Positions 51,365 through 59,628 of a DNA stretch of 64,000 nt are shown here, piece by piece; positions within the stretch are counted from its first letter, which is position 1; each line of letters opens with the position of its first letter. The DNA is from Eggerthella sinensis. GTDB lineage: Bacteria > Actinomycetota > Coriobacteriia > Coriobacteriales > Eggerthellaceae. The notes beneath the pieces were generated by a model. The model did no database searches and had not been told where the DNA came from. It saw only the letters and a list, made by a program, of their open reading frames with translations. Location of the stretch: NCBI RefSeq assembly GCF_003339815.1, contig NZ_PPTT01000003.1, positions 1 to 64,000 of the forward strand, given 5' to 3'. The position numbers were made by a program, and so were the translations under genes.

Positions 51365-51967
51365 ATGGACCAGCATCTCGTCTTTGCGATCAGCAGGGAA
51401 TACGGAAGCGGCGGCCGAGAAATCGGCGAGTGCCTGGCAAGCGAGCTGGGCATCGCCTACTACGACAAGCTGCTGCTCAAGCGCATCGCCGAAGAGAGCG
51501 GGCTCAGCGGCGACGTCGTGGAGGATTTCGACGAGAAGCCCATGCGGCCGTTGCTGCTCAATCCCAACAGCTTCTTCTGCGGCACCGACATCGAGCACCC
51601 CGTGGCCTCGCGCATCTACAAGACGGAGGTGGACATCCTGCGCTCCATCGCCGCCGAAAGCTCATGCGTCATCGTGGGCCGCTGCGCCGACTACGTGCTG
51701 GCCGATCAGCCGGGCCTCGTGAGCCTGTTCGTGAGCGCGCCCATGCAGGCCCGCGTCGCGCGCGTCATGCGCCGCAACAACCTGTCCGAGAGCGAAGCGC
51801 GCAGCCGCATTGCGCGCGTCGACAAGAACCGCGCCAGCTACTACCGCTACTTCACCGACGAGAACTGGGGCATGGCCCGCAACTACGACCTCTGTCTCAA
51901 CTCGGGCGACCTCGACGGCCCCGGCGCCGTCTCCGTGATTCGCAGCTTCATCGAAGCCCGAAAGTAG
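51365..51967 (+). CDS. cytidylate kinase-like protein
   Basis: The 200-residue P-loop kinase fold is of the cytidylate-kinase-like type (Pfam Cytidylate_kin2). The N-terminal SREYGSGGREIGECLASEL contains the glycine-rich loop, followed by YYDKLLL, SCVIVGRCADYVL, and an RVDKNRASYYRYFTDENWG lid region. The family's substrate is unproven; it is distinct from the main Cmk. ATG 51365 follows AAGGA. The gene stands alone after flavoprotein 6, probably with its own promoter. Confidence 0.85.
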   Translation: MDQHLVFAISREYGSGGREIGECLASELGIAYYDKLLLKRIAEESGLSGDVVEDFDEKPMRPLLLNPNSFFCGTDIEHPVASRIYKTEVDILRSIAAESSCVIVGRCADYVLADQPGLVSLFVSAPMQARVARVMRRNNLSESEARSRIARVDKNRASYYRYFTDENWGMARNYDLCLNSGDLDGPGAVSVIRSFIEARK

Positions 51968-51984
51968 CCGCCCCCCCTTGCTCT

Positions 51985-52033
51985 CCCCCTTGCGCGGCGA
52001 CACTTTTCCCTTGCCCCCCCTTGCGCGGCGACA
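51985..52033. repeat. 18-bp direct repeat
   Basis: CCCCCTTGCGCGGCGACA occurs at 51985-52002 and 52016-52033. It lies in the 130-bp gap between two convergent genes. No function is apparent. Confidence 0.5.
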
Positions 52034-52046
52034 AGATTTCCGACCA

Positions 52047-52088
52047 GGCGGAACGCGTTCCGCCGCGCAAAAAAAAAGGGGGGGGGGG
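52047..52088 (+). terminator. palindrome followed by an A9-G11 homopolymer tract
   Basis: An 18-bp perfect palindrome (52047-52064, centre ACGCGT) is followed by nine A (52069-52077) and eleven G (52078-52088). On the minus strand the T-run precedes the hairpin, so it is not a classical terminator for the gene ending at 52098. The homopolymers are a likely slippage or sequencing-error site. Confidence 0.35.
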
Positions 52089-52097
52089 CAGTAAAAC

Positions 52098-52466
52098 CTA
52101 CCCCGCGCGCACGCCGTTGGGGACGTCGCGCTCGGGCATGGCGAGCGCGGGCAGGATGCCGTCCTCGTAGCCGATGTCGTAGATCATGCCCTCGGACACC
52201 TCGCCCGCCATCTTGCGCGGCGCGAGGTTCACCACGAACAGCGCCTGCTTGCCCTTGAGCTCGGCCTCGCAGTCTTCGCGCTCCTCCTTCATGCCCGAAA
52301 GAATGGTGCGCGTAAAGCTGCCGAAATCCACCGTCATCTTGATGAGCTTCTTCGAGCCCTCCACGTCGTCCACGGCCACGATGCGCCCCACGCGGACGTC
52401 GATCTTGTCCAGGTCGTCAATCGTGATGGTGGGTTTGACGGGGGCCGTTTCGATGGATGCGTCCAT
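52098..52466 (-). CDS. tRNA-binding-domain protein (CsaA / MetRS C-terminal type)
   Basis: The 122-residue protein is a single OB-fold tRNA-binding domain: ITIDDLDKIDVRVGRIVAVDDVEGSKKL, then ILSGMKEE, VVNLAPRKMAGEVSEGM. It resembles CsaA and the C-terminal domain of methionyl-tRNA synthetase. It may bind tRNA elbows or act as a chaperone. ATG 52466 begins 9 bp after the stop of the shikimate-kinase-like gene, so the two are probably co-transcribed. Confidence 0.88.
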   Translation of the reverse strand: MDASIETAPVKPTITIDDLDKIDVRVGRIVAVDDVEGSKKLIKMTVDFGSFTRTILSGMKEEREDCEAELKGKQALFVVNLAPRKMAGEVSEGMIYDIGYEDGILPALAMPERDVPNGVRAG

Positions 52467-52475
52467 GAGAGCCTC

Positions 52476-52985
52476 CTACTTCAGCGCGTCGGCAACCTTG
52501 CGCGCGGCCGCGGTGATGGACAGGTCGTTGACGTCGACGGTGACCTCGGCGTACTCCTCGTACAGCGGCAGGCGCTCGTCGTACAGCTCGCGCAGGCTCA
52601 TCCCGATGCCGCCCTTCAGCACCACGCCGCGCTCCTGCAAGTCGCTCAGGCGGCTGACCAGCTCGTCGAACGATATCTTCAGGTACACGATGGTCCCGAT
52701 TTCCGCGAGATGCTTCATGGCCTCGTCGGAGTACACGGCCGAGCCGCCCGTCGCGATGATGGACTTCGACGCGGTCAGGTCGCGCAGAACCTCGTTCTCC
52801 ACCTGGATGAAGCCCTCCGGGCCGCACGCGTCGATGAGCTTCTGCAGCGTCTTGTCGCAGCTGTTCTGGATTACCAGGTCAGCGTCGATGAAGTCGTAAT
52901 TCAGGATCTTCGCCAGCACAATGCCGAGCGTGGATTTGCCTGCACCGGGCATGCCGATGAGCACGATGTTGTCTTTTTCTGCCAT
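52476..52985 (-). CDS. shikimate kinase-like P-loop protein with altered substrate site
   Basis: The 169-residue protein has the shikimate kinase fold. Walker A is GMPGAGKS (11-18), and the FIDADLVIQ strand carries Asp34 and Asp36. However, the F-R-x-x-E motif whose Arg binds shikimate reads FIQVE here (Ile60 in place of Arg), and the GGG substrate loop reads GGS (80-82). ATP binding looks intact but shikimate binding is doubtful. ATG 52985 follows GGAGGAGG. The upstream in-frame ATG at 53042 has no ribosome site. It forms an operon with the tRNA-binding protein. No other aromatic pathway genes are near. Confidence 0.8.
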   Translation of the reverse strand: MAEKDNIVLIGMPGAGKSTLGIVLAKILNYDFIDADLVIQNSCDKTLQKLIDACGPEGFIQVENEVLRDLTASKSIIATGGSAVYSDEAMKHLAEIGTIVYLKISFDELVSRLSDLQERGVVLKGGIGMSLRELYDERLPLYEEYAEVTVDVNDLSITAAARKVADALK

Positions 52986-53066
52986 GCCGCCTCCTCCGGA
53001 AGGTTCAAAGCATGCGCAATCGCTGCGCATGCGCGTAAACATTCTCAGATTATACCAGCTCGGGCG

Positions 53067-54014
53067 TTAGTCAACGTGCACGGGAACGGCTTCGAGCTGC
53101 GGGGCCTGCTCTTTGCGTTTGAGCGGGAACATCTCGCTGACCAGGATGGCGCCGAAGATGAGCACGAAGCCCGCCACCAGCTTGAGCCCTACTTGCTCGC
53201 CGTACAGCATGACGCTGAACAGCACGCCGAACACCGATTCCAAGCTGAGGAACAACGACGCCTGCGCGGGCGGCACATGCGCCAGCGCCACGTTTTGAAT
53301 GACGAGCGCCACGCACGATGCGAAGATGACGAGGTAGGCCATGTTCCAGAAGAAGTCGGGCGTGAGAGCCGACGCGGGCGGCAGCGTCTCGAAGCACGCG
53401 CCGTACGCCACGCCGCACGCGCCGCCGATGAAGAACTGCATGACCGTGAGCACGAGCACGTCGTTGGTCTCCGAAAACTTCGACACGTACACGATGTGCA
53501 CGGCGAACAGCAGCGCCGACACGAGCGTCATGAGATCGCCGTACCCCATGGACAGCTCGCTGAGCGAGCCTTGCAGCGACACGAGCCCGATGCCCAGCAC
53601 CGCCATCACGGCAGCTAGCAGGTTGAACGCCGTGGGGCGCTTGCGCGCGAGGACCCACCACGCGAACGGCACGATCACGCAGTACGTGGCCGTGAGAAAC
53701 GCGTTCTTGCCGGGTGTCGTGTTGTCCAGCCCGATGGTTTGCACCCAGAACGCGAGGAAGCACAGCACGCCCAGAACAAGCCCCTTCATCAGGTAGTCTT
53801 TGGTGAACGCCAGTCGCATGCGCCGCCAAAACACCACCGCGAGCACGACCCCCGTCGCCAGGAAGCGAAACCCGATGAGATACGCCGGCTCGAGGACGTC
53901 CACCGCGTCCTTCATCACGACGAAGCTGAACCCCCAAATAATGGTAGCAACCACCAGCAGCAGCTTGTACACGCTGGTAGGAATGCGCCCCGCTATGTCA
54001 GAAAATCCCCTCAT
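53067..54014 (-). CDS. EamA/DMT-family transporter
   Basis: The 315-residue protein has ten predicted helices in two EamA repeats (~15-140 and ~155-300). The repeats show the usual signatures: ATIIWGFSFVVMKDA and FRFLATGVVLA in the first, VALAHVPPAQASLFLSLESVFGVLFSVMLYGE in the second. The family exports or imports amino acids and other small metabolites; the substrate here is unknown. It starts 9 bp after the LuxR 7 stop, so it may be co-transcribed with that regulator. The ribosome site upstream of ATG 54014 is weak, consistent with coupling. Confidence 0.9.
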   Translation of the reverse strand: MRGFSDIAGRIPTSVYKLLLVVATIIWGFSFVVMKDAVDVLEPAYLIGFRFLATGVVLAVVFWRRMRLAFTKDYLMKGLVLGVLCFLAFWVQTIGLDNTTPGKNAFLTATYCVIVPFAWWVLARKRPTAFNLLAAVMAVLGIGLVSLQGSLSELSMGYGDLMTLVSALLFAVHIVYVSKFSETNDVLVLTVMQFFIGGACGVAYGACFETLPPASALTPDFFWNMAYLVIFASCVALVIQNVALAHVPPAQASLFLSLESVFGVLFSVMLYGEQVGLKLVAGFVLIFGAILVSEMFPLKRKEQAPQLEAVPVHVD

Positions 54015-54023
54015 GGCGGCTCA

Positions 54024-55505
54024 TTATAGCTCGTCTCCCTGCACGAGGTCGAGGAGCTCTTGTTGGGAATGGACGTCGAGTTTCTGGTAGATGTGCTTCA
54101 CGTGGGTGGCCACGGTGTTCTTCGACAACACGAGCGTGTCGCGAATGTAGGGGCGGCTGCGTCCGCGCGCCAACAGCGCGAACACCTCGCGCTCGCGCCG
54201 CGAGAGGCCGTGCGCGCTTGCCAATGCGGCGCAGCGCGCCTCGAGCGGGTCGATTGCGACGGGCGTCGCCTCGCTTTCGTGCGGAAGATCCGGCACGGGA
54301 GCCGTGCGCTCCACCCAGGCACCATCGCGGTGCGGCGCGAGCAGCGTCGACACCACGAACACGCCGATGAGCACGAGCGCGCACGTCTTCGCGTCCGTCA
54401 CGCCCTGCATCACCAGCCCATGGAGAAACGGCCCCGCCAGGTACCCGATGAGCACGCCCGTGTACGTTGCGCACACGCCGATGCCCACGAGAAACGTAAC
54501 CGTGCGGTTCGTCTTCTGCGACAGGCGCACGAAGTACAGCACCGTGATGATCTCGAGGCCGGTGAACACGACGCTTCCCAGGCAGTACGAAAGCGCATCG
54601 GCCGCCCAACTGTCGAACGCCGTGCATATCAGGCTGAACACGAGCGGCACCGAAATCCACCGGTACACCGCCCCCAGATCGACGCGCGTGGAAAACACCA
54701 CGAGCAGCGCCGAGAACGCCGCGGCCACCAACATGCCAACCGCCGTCGTCGCCGACTCCATCGCCGGCAGCAGCGCGGCCGAGAACAGGAAGGGCGCCGT
54801 GCAGCCAATGCCGTACGCCACCGCAATCAGCACGAACGCGCGCACCACGTTCGCCGTGCGCACGCGCGCGTCGTGCGGCGTCTCGGTGGGGTCGAACCGC
54901 GCGACGACGCGCTGGTCGACCGAGCGCTTCGTCAGCAGCAACAGCACGCCCGAAGCCACGGGCAGCAGCGCCACCACCACCGCAGCCGCAACGCCCGACA
55001 AGCTGGGCACCACGAGCACGCACAGCAGCGTGGTGACGAACGAAGCGGGGATGGCCGTCTCGGCCACGTCGGGTTCGATACGCGCAAGCTCGCACGACCA
55101 CAATAAAATGAGCACCACCGGCCCGATGCCCGTGCCTACGCCGCCCACCGCAAGCGCGAACGCGGCGGCCGCCCCGCTCGCGTACGGGTACCACAGCGCG
55201 GCAAGCGTGCCCGCCACCGCCAGCAACGGCCCCGCCACGTACATCGAGTTCGACGCCGACAGCTCACGGCCCCGAAACATCAACGCCAGCACGAGGCAGG
55301 CCACCGGCGTCAGCACCGCCGACACCAGCCACAGCAGCGTCCCCTGCAACGCGAGCGCCGGGGCATCGCCCACCGCAAGCGGAATCTCCCACAAGCACGA
55401 ACTCCACGCGTACGTCAGCCCCACGCCCAGCAGGCGCAGCGGAAACGGCGGCTCGAACCGCGCCGCAATGCGGTCGATACGCGAAGTGGTTGATGCGTTC
55501 CCCAT
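54024..55505 (-). CDS. membrane-spanning LuxR-type regulator 7
   Basis: The 493-residue protein has about twelve hydrophobic segments (~20-390) and a LuxR-type helix-turn-helix from residue 432 (LSRREREVFALLARGRS, then KNTVATHVKHIYQKLDVHS). ATG 55505 follows GGGAGGAG. It diverges from flavoprotein 7 across 184 bp and is followed closely by the EamA transporter gene. Its DNA-binding domain is most like that of LuxR 5, and both divergent regions share a GTGATTT element, which may reflect similar operators. Confidence 0.88.
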   Translation of the reverse strand: MGNASTTSRIDRIAARFEPPFPLRLLGVGLTYAWSSCLWEIPLAVGDAPALALQGTLLWLVSAVLTPVACLVLALMFRGRELSASNSMYVAGPLLAVAGTLAALWYPYASGAAAAFALAVGGVGTGIGPVVLILLWSCELARIEPDVAETAIPASFVTTLLCVLVVPSLSGVAAAVVVALLPVASGVLLLLTKRSVDQRVVARFDPTETPHDARVRTANVVRAFVLIAVAYGIGCTAPFLFSAALLPAMESATTAVGMLVAAAFSALLVVFSTRVDLGAVYRWISVPLVFSLICTAFDSWAADALSYCLGSVVFTGLEIITVLYFVRLSQKTNRTVTFLVGIGVCATYTGVLIGYLAGPFLHGLVMQGVTDAKTCALVLIGVFVVSTLLAPHRDGAWVERTAPVPDLPHESEATPVAIDPLEARCAALASAHGLSRREREVFALLARGRSRPYIRDTLVLSKNTVATHVKHIYQKLDVHSQQELLDLVQGDEL

Positions 55506-55557
55506 GCTGCTCCTCCCTGATCCACCGCCACGGTACTACGCGGCACGCGGGGCGAAC

Positions 55558-55582
55558 ATCACCGCATCGAGGTGATTTTTCT
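55558..55582. promoter_or_regulatory. inverted repeat and shared motif, LuxR 7/flavoprotein 7 region
   Basis: ATCACC (55558-55563) and GGTGAT (55571-55576) form an inverted repeat with a 7-nt spacer. It merges into GTGATTTTTCT (55572-55582), an 11-mer also found at 7400-7410. It lies midway between the divergent genes and is a candidate binding site for LuxR 7. Confidence 0.45.
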
Positions 55583-55689
55583 CCCGTTTCTCCAGATCAT
55601 GAGCATACCCTCTCGCCGCGGTGATGTTTTCGCGCCGCAGCGGCACTACGATGGCCCTCGCTCGATCATAACGCACAAAGGAGGACTTG

Positions 55690-57330
55690 ATGGGAACAGC
55701 AATGGATCGTCGTTCGTTTTTGGGGCTGGCAGCGCTGGGGTCGCTTGCCGCCGGCGCCGGGCTGGCCGGCTGCGCGCCGCAGCAGAGCGCGACGGCAACC
55801 GCGCAAGCGAACGCAACCGAAGCGGACGCCGCTGCCGGTGCCGCCGGCACGAGCATCCCCCGCAAGGAGGGCTCGAAACAGCAGTCGTGCGACGTCGTGG
55901 TGGTAGGCGCCGGCGCGGCGGGACTCATGGCGGCACTCAAGCTTGCCGAAGCCGGCAAGAGCGTCATCGTCGTGGAGAAGGCGCCGTCGGCGGCCATGTC
56001 GAACTTCAGCATGTGCGGCGGCCCGGCCGCCTGCGAGACGAAGCTGCAGGAGCAGGAGGGCGAAACCGTCACCCTGGACACCCTGTTCACGTACATGTAC
56101 GACTTCTCGCGCACGAGCGTGAGCGGCGCGCTGCTGCGCAGGTGCCTCGCCGGCACGAGCGACGCCCTCAACAGCATGATCGACCTGGGCATTCCCATGT
56201 CGCTGTGGCCGGACGTGTACGGCAACGGCTTCCGCGCCCGCCACTACCTTGAGACGGGTGGCGAAGAGCGCGTGGCTCCCCTCGTCTCGGCCATCGAGAC
56301 GGCGGGCGGCACGTTTTTGTACAGCACGGGCGGCGAGAAGATCATCATGGAAGACGGCGCGGTGAAGGGCCTGCAAACCGACAAGGGCATCGACATCATG
56401 GCACCCAACGTGGTGGTGGCAACCGGCGGCTTCCTGGGCGGCGAGGACATGCAGATGCAGGTGTTCAACACCCGCGTGTTCTCGTTGGGCAACTCCCTGT
56501 CCGACGGCACGGGCATCGCCATGGTGCTCGACGCGGGCGGCGCGCTCGACCGCAACTTCGCCGTCCTCGGCAACGAGTGCGGCGCAGTGTCGGCCGCCAC
56601 CAGCAGCAGCCCCTTCACGGAGGACTACCACAACCTCAACGAGCACTACGGCTATTGGCTGTTCGGCGGCTTGTACACCGACACGGCCGGCGAGCGCTTC
56701 ATCAACGAGGAGCGCATCGCCGAGCTGCCGCTCGCCATCGGCGGCGAGGCGCTCATCCGCGCCGGCAAGGCGTACGTCATCATGGATTCCGACTACTACG
56801 AAGCGGTGAAGGGCGACGGTATCTACGCCTACCTGGGCGAACCCGAAAGCTGGGTGGCCGGCCCCGAGGCCGACTACTACAAGACCACGCCCGAGAACGC
56901 CGACAAGCACCTGCAAGAGGCCATCGACGAAGGATGGGCGCTCAAGGCCGACACCATCGCCGAGCTTGCCGAGAAGTTCTCGCTCGACGCCCTCGAGCAA
57001 ACCGTCGAAACGTACAACGCCGCCTGCGCAAGCGGCATCGACGAGGAGTTCGGCAAGAGCGCACCGTTCCTCAAGCCGGTCAAAACCGCGCCGTTCTATC
57101 TCTTCGAATACGTTCCGAGCGCCTGGGGAACCAACGGCGGCGCCAAGGTGGACAGCCATCTGCGCGCCATGGACACGAACAACAAGCCCATCCCCGGCCT
57201 CTACGTTGCGGGCGTCGATCAGGGCAGCGTCTACAGCGTACCGTACTACACGAACCCGGGCGCCTCGGTGGGCCTCGCCCTCGGCTCGGGCGTGCACGTT
57301 GCGAACGAAATCGTGAAATCCCTCGCGTAA
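55690..57330 (+). CDS. Tat-exported FAD reductase, flavoprotein 7
   Basis: The 546-residue FAD_binding_2-type reductase has a short Tat motif (MDRRSFLGL, residues 5-13), a lipobox-like LAGC (Cys28) and the FAD site GAGAAG (73-78). VATGGFLGG, LSDGTGIAM, AGERFINEE and LYVAGVDQGS complete the flavin fold. At the family His position it reads SAWGTNGG, and its C-terminus has VYSVPYYTNPG, so the substrate is not fumarate. ATG 55690 follows AAAGGAGG at 7 nt; the TTG at 55687 is less likely. It diverges from LuxR 7. No cytochrome gene is adjacent. Confidence 0.89.
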   Translation: MGTAMDRRSFLGLAALGSLAAGAGLAGCAPQQSATATAQANATEADAAAGAAGTSIPRKEGSKQQSCDVVVVGAGAAGLMAALKLAEAGKSVIVVEKAPSAAMSNFSMCGGPAACETKLQEQEGETVTLDTLFTYMYDFSRTSVSGALLRRCLAGTSDALNSMIDLGIPMSLWPDVYGNGFRARHYLETGGEERVAPLVSAIETAGGTFLYSTGGEKIIMEDGAVKGLQTDKGIDIMAPNVVVATGGFLGGEDMQMQVFNTRVFSLGNSLSDGTGIAMVLDAGGALDRNFAVLGNECGAVSAATSSSPFTEDYHNLNEHYGYWLFGGLYTDTAGERFINEERIAELPLAIGGEALIRAGKAYVIMDSDYYEAVKGDGIYAYLGEPESWVAGPEADYYKTTPENADKHLQEAIDEGWALKADTIAELAEKFSLDALEQTVETYNAACASGIDEEFGKSAPFLKPVKTAPFYLFEYVPSAWGTNGGAKVDSHLRAMDTNNKPIPGLYVAGVDQGSVYSVPYYTNPGASVGLALGSGVHVANEIVKSLA

Positions 57331-57370
57331 CGCCACCTGAAACCCTCTCCGACCCCTCCCCCTCCCTCAA

Positions 57371-57402
57371 CGAAGCGGCCCCGGAATTCCGGGGCCGCTT
57401 CG
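57371..57402. terminator. 32-bp palindromic terminator
   Basis: A perfect palindrome of 32 bp (16-bp arms, centre GGAATTCC) lies between the convergent flavoprotein 7 and DUF2207 genes. It is a bidirectional hairpin with no T-run. Confidence 0.6.
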
Positions 57403-57414
57403 CCTACCAGCACG

Positions 57415-59418
57415 TTATCGGGCGCCGCCGCCTCCGCCGAAGCCGCCGCCTCCGCCGCCGGAGAACCCGCCGCCGAAACCGCCGCCGCTCGAGAAGTTCC
57501 CGCTCGCGGCCGACAGCGCCGACTGCGCCGTCGACATCGTGTTCGCCATGGACGTGTGCAGCATATCGCCCACCGAGGGCATGGCCGCACCGGCCGCGTT
57601 GTGGCCTCCCGTGTACCAGAACCACCACGGCATGTACGTCATGCCCATCGAGCCGTCGTATTCGAACAGCTGCGGCATGGTGGTTTGCAGCTGCTTGATA
57701 GCCTGGTCGGCCACGCCGAACAGGTACGCGTACACCATGAACTCGCCCCACACCTTCACGTCGGTGGGCGGGCGCTCGTCAAGCGACGAGAAGTCGCGCA
57801 GCCAGTTGCGCAGCGCCTTGCTCTTGGCCGTCAGCTCGTTGCCGCGCACGCTGCGGCGCGGCATGTAGTTCGCGATGACGCCCAGCGCAATGGCCGTGGG
57901 CACCATGAAGATGAGCGGGATGAAGTTCTCCATGATCAGCCAGATGGCAACGCCGGCCACGGCCACCACCACGGCGAGCGCGATGAGGTAGCCCTGGTAG
58001 CGCCTGCCCTTGGCCTCGAAGAAGTCCTCGCGGTTCGTCTCGGCCGACAGCGCGCCCTGCCACCCCTGCATCGCGTCGACGAAATCCTGCGGGTGATCTT
58101 CGCCATACTTCTTGATGGTGCCGAACCACAGCGAGTCGGCCCCGTTCGCAAAACGGTCGAACAGGAGATCGAGCGTGCGCCGATCGAGCGGGTCGGAGAT
58201 CTCGCTGGCCGCGGGCAGTTTCGTGATGTAGTAGTCGGCGACGTCCTTCGTGCGGCCGAAGGCGCCCGGCTCCGTGTAGCTGCCGGCGTCGATGCGGATG
58301 GCGCCGATGTGCGCAAGGTGCATGAGCGTGGCCGTGAAGTCGTCCTGGCTTTCGCGATCCCAGCGCCACAGGCGGCCGATGGCCGCCGGATGAACCGACG
58401 GGTCGGGAACGTCGCGCCAATACTCGTCGGTGAACGAGGGCTTGTGTTCGCGACCGTACTTGAAGTACGCACGTAGCGCCCACACCAGTAGCAACACGCA
58501 GATCACGCCGCAGCCGATGACGAATCCAAGCGACAGCACGCGGTCGCGGTTCGCCTGATCGGCCCACGACTGCTCGTCTTTCAACACCTCGTCGAGGCGG
58601 TTCTGCCCCTGATGCAGCTGCGCGCTCTCGGCCGACAGGTTCGTCAGCCAGTTCACGGGGAACACTACGCGCGCCTCGGCGTACTGCCCGGCCTTCACGT
58701 GCGGCACCTTATACGTCACGGTGCCGTCGGCGTTCACCGTCACCACGCCGTCGAGCGGCCCATGTCCCCAGGCGCGCACGTTCTCGCCCGGCTGCACCTC
58801 GGTGCCCTGCGGCACGGGCAGCGCAAGCGTCATGGTCACGTCGTCGGATGCCTCTTCCCACTGCGAGCCAATGTACTGCCAGTACACCTCGCCCACATCC
58901 TGATACGCTTGCGCGCCGTTCACCACCGTGTAGTCGAGCTCGATGATGCGGCGCTCGTCGGAGGCGTCGAAGAATACGTACACGCTGTTTTTCGGCGTGT
59001 CCACGGAATAGGAGTCCTTGCCCGGGCCGCCCGAGTCGCGCCAATCCAGCACGAAAGCCTCGCTCGGCAGCGTCGTCCATTCGCCCGTCACGGCCCCGTC
59101 GCTGTCGACGTTCGCCATGCGCACGCCGTTGACCTTGAGCGACGCATTCGACGGCAGCCCGTTGAACGTCCACCATATGGCCGTGAAATCGCCATCGAAA
59201 TCGAAGGTGCGCTGCTCGGTCACCTGCAGCGAGCCGTCGGTTTCCACTTGCGCCTGAATATCCACTTTGGGCATGGTGTACGACTTCGCATGGGCCGGGG
59301 AGGGGGCAAGCGCCACGATGGCAAGCGCCAACGCCACGCAAAGTGCGCACAGCAACGCCAGGTTCCTTCGAGAAACGGCGAAGGAAGCGTGAAGTTGCGA
59401 ACCGCTCATGTTTTGCAC
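57415..59418 (-). CDS. DUF2207 membrane protein
   Basis: This protein of about 667 residues has a signal peptide (hydrophobic ~20-40, ending AHA) and an extracytoplasmic DUF2207 domain (from VDIQAQVETDGSLQVTEQRTFDFDGDFTAIWW). Helices follow near 290 and, as a pair, near 480-520. The tail is Ser/Gly-rich (GGGFGGGFSGGGG, ending GGGAR). Function is unknown. DUF2207 genes often neighbour lemA, which is 3 kb away here. AAGGAG is only 1 nt from the ATG at 59424, so the GTG at 59418 (7-nt spacing) is preferred. Confidence 0.85.
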   Translation of the reverse strand: MQNMSGSQLHASFAVSRRNLALLCALCVALALAIVALAPSPAHAKSYTMPKVDIQAQVETDGSLQVTEQRTFDFDGDFTAIWWTFNGLPSNASLKVNGVRMANVDSDGAVTGEWTTLPSEAFVLDWRDSGGPGKDSYSVDTPKNSVYVFFDASDERRIIELDYTVVNGAQAYQDVGEVYWQYIGSQWEEASDDVTMTLALPVPQGTEVQPGENVRAWGHGPLDGVVTVNADGTVTYKVPHVKAGQYAEARVVFPVNWLTNLSAESAQLHQGQNRLDEVLKDEQSWADQANRDRVLSLGFVIGCGVICVLLLVWALRAYFKYGREHKPSFTDEYWRDVPDPSVHPAAIGRLWRWDRESQDDFTATLMHLAHIGAIRIDAGSYTEPGAFGRTKDVADYYITKLPAASEISDPLDRRTLDLLFDRFANGADSLWFGTIKKYGEDHPQDFVDAMQGWQGALSAETNREDFFEAKGRRYQGYLIALAVVVAVAGVAIWLIMENFIPLIFMVPTAIALGVIANYMPRRSVRGNELTAKSKALRNWLRDFSSLDERPPTDVKVWGEFMVYAYLFGVADQAIKQLQTTMPQLFEYDGSMGMTYMPWWFWYTGGHNAAGAAMPSVGDMLHTSMANTMSTAQSALSAASGNFSSGGGFGGGFSGGGGGGFGGGGGAR

Positions 59419-59482
59419 GATCATGCTCCTTGCAACTTGGAGGTGGTCACGGTATCATAGCAAACCGCACCTATTATACCGC

Positions 59483-59573
59483 GGAGAGCTGACCGAGAGG
59501 CCGAAGGTGCTCGCCTGCTAAGCGAGTACACCCCAAAAGGGTGTCTGGGGTTCGAATCCCCAGCTCTCCGCCA
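59483..59573 (+). tRNA. tRNA-Ser (anticodon GCU)
   Basis: The acceptor stem GGAGAGC pairs with GCTCTCC. The anticodon stem-loop CTCGC-CTGCTAA-GCGAG has anticodon GCT at 59517-59519. A long class II variable arm (ACACCCCAAAAGGGTGT), the T-loop GGTTCGAATCC and an encoded CCA (59571-59573) are present. It reads AGC and AGU codons. Confidence 0.96.
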
Positions 59574-59628
59574 CCGCATTTCAAACCCTCGTTTCGAGCC
59601 TCGCGCTCGGCCGAGGGTTTTCTTGTAC

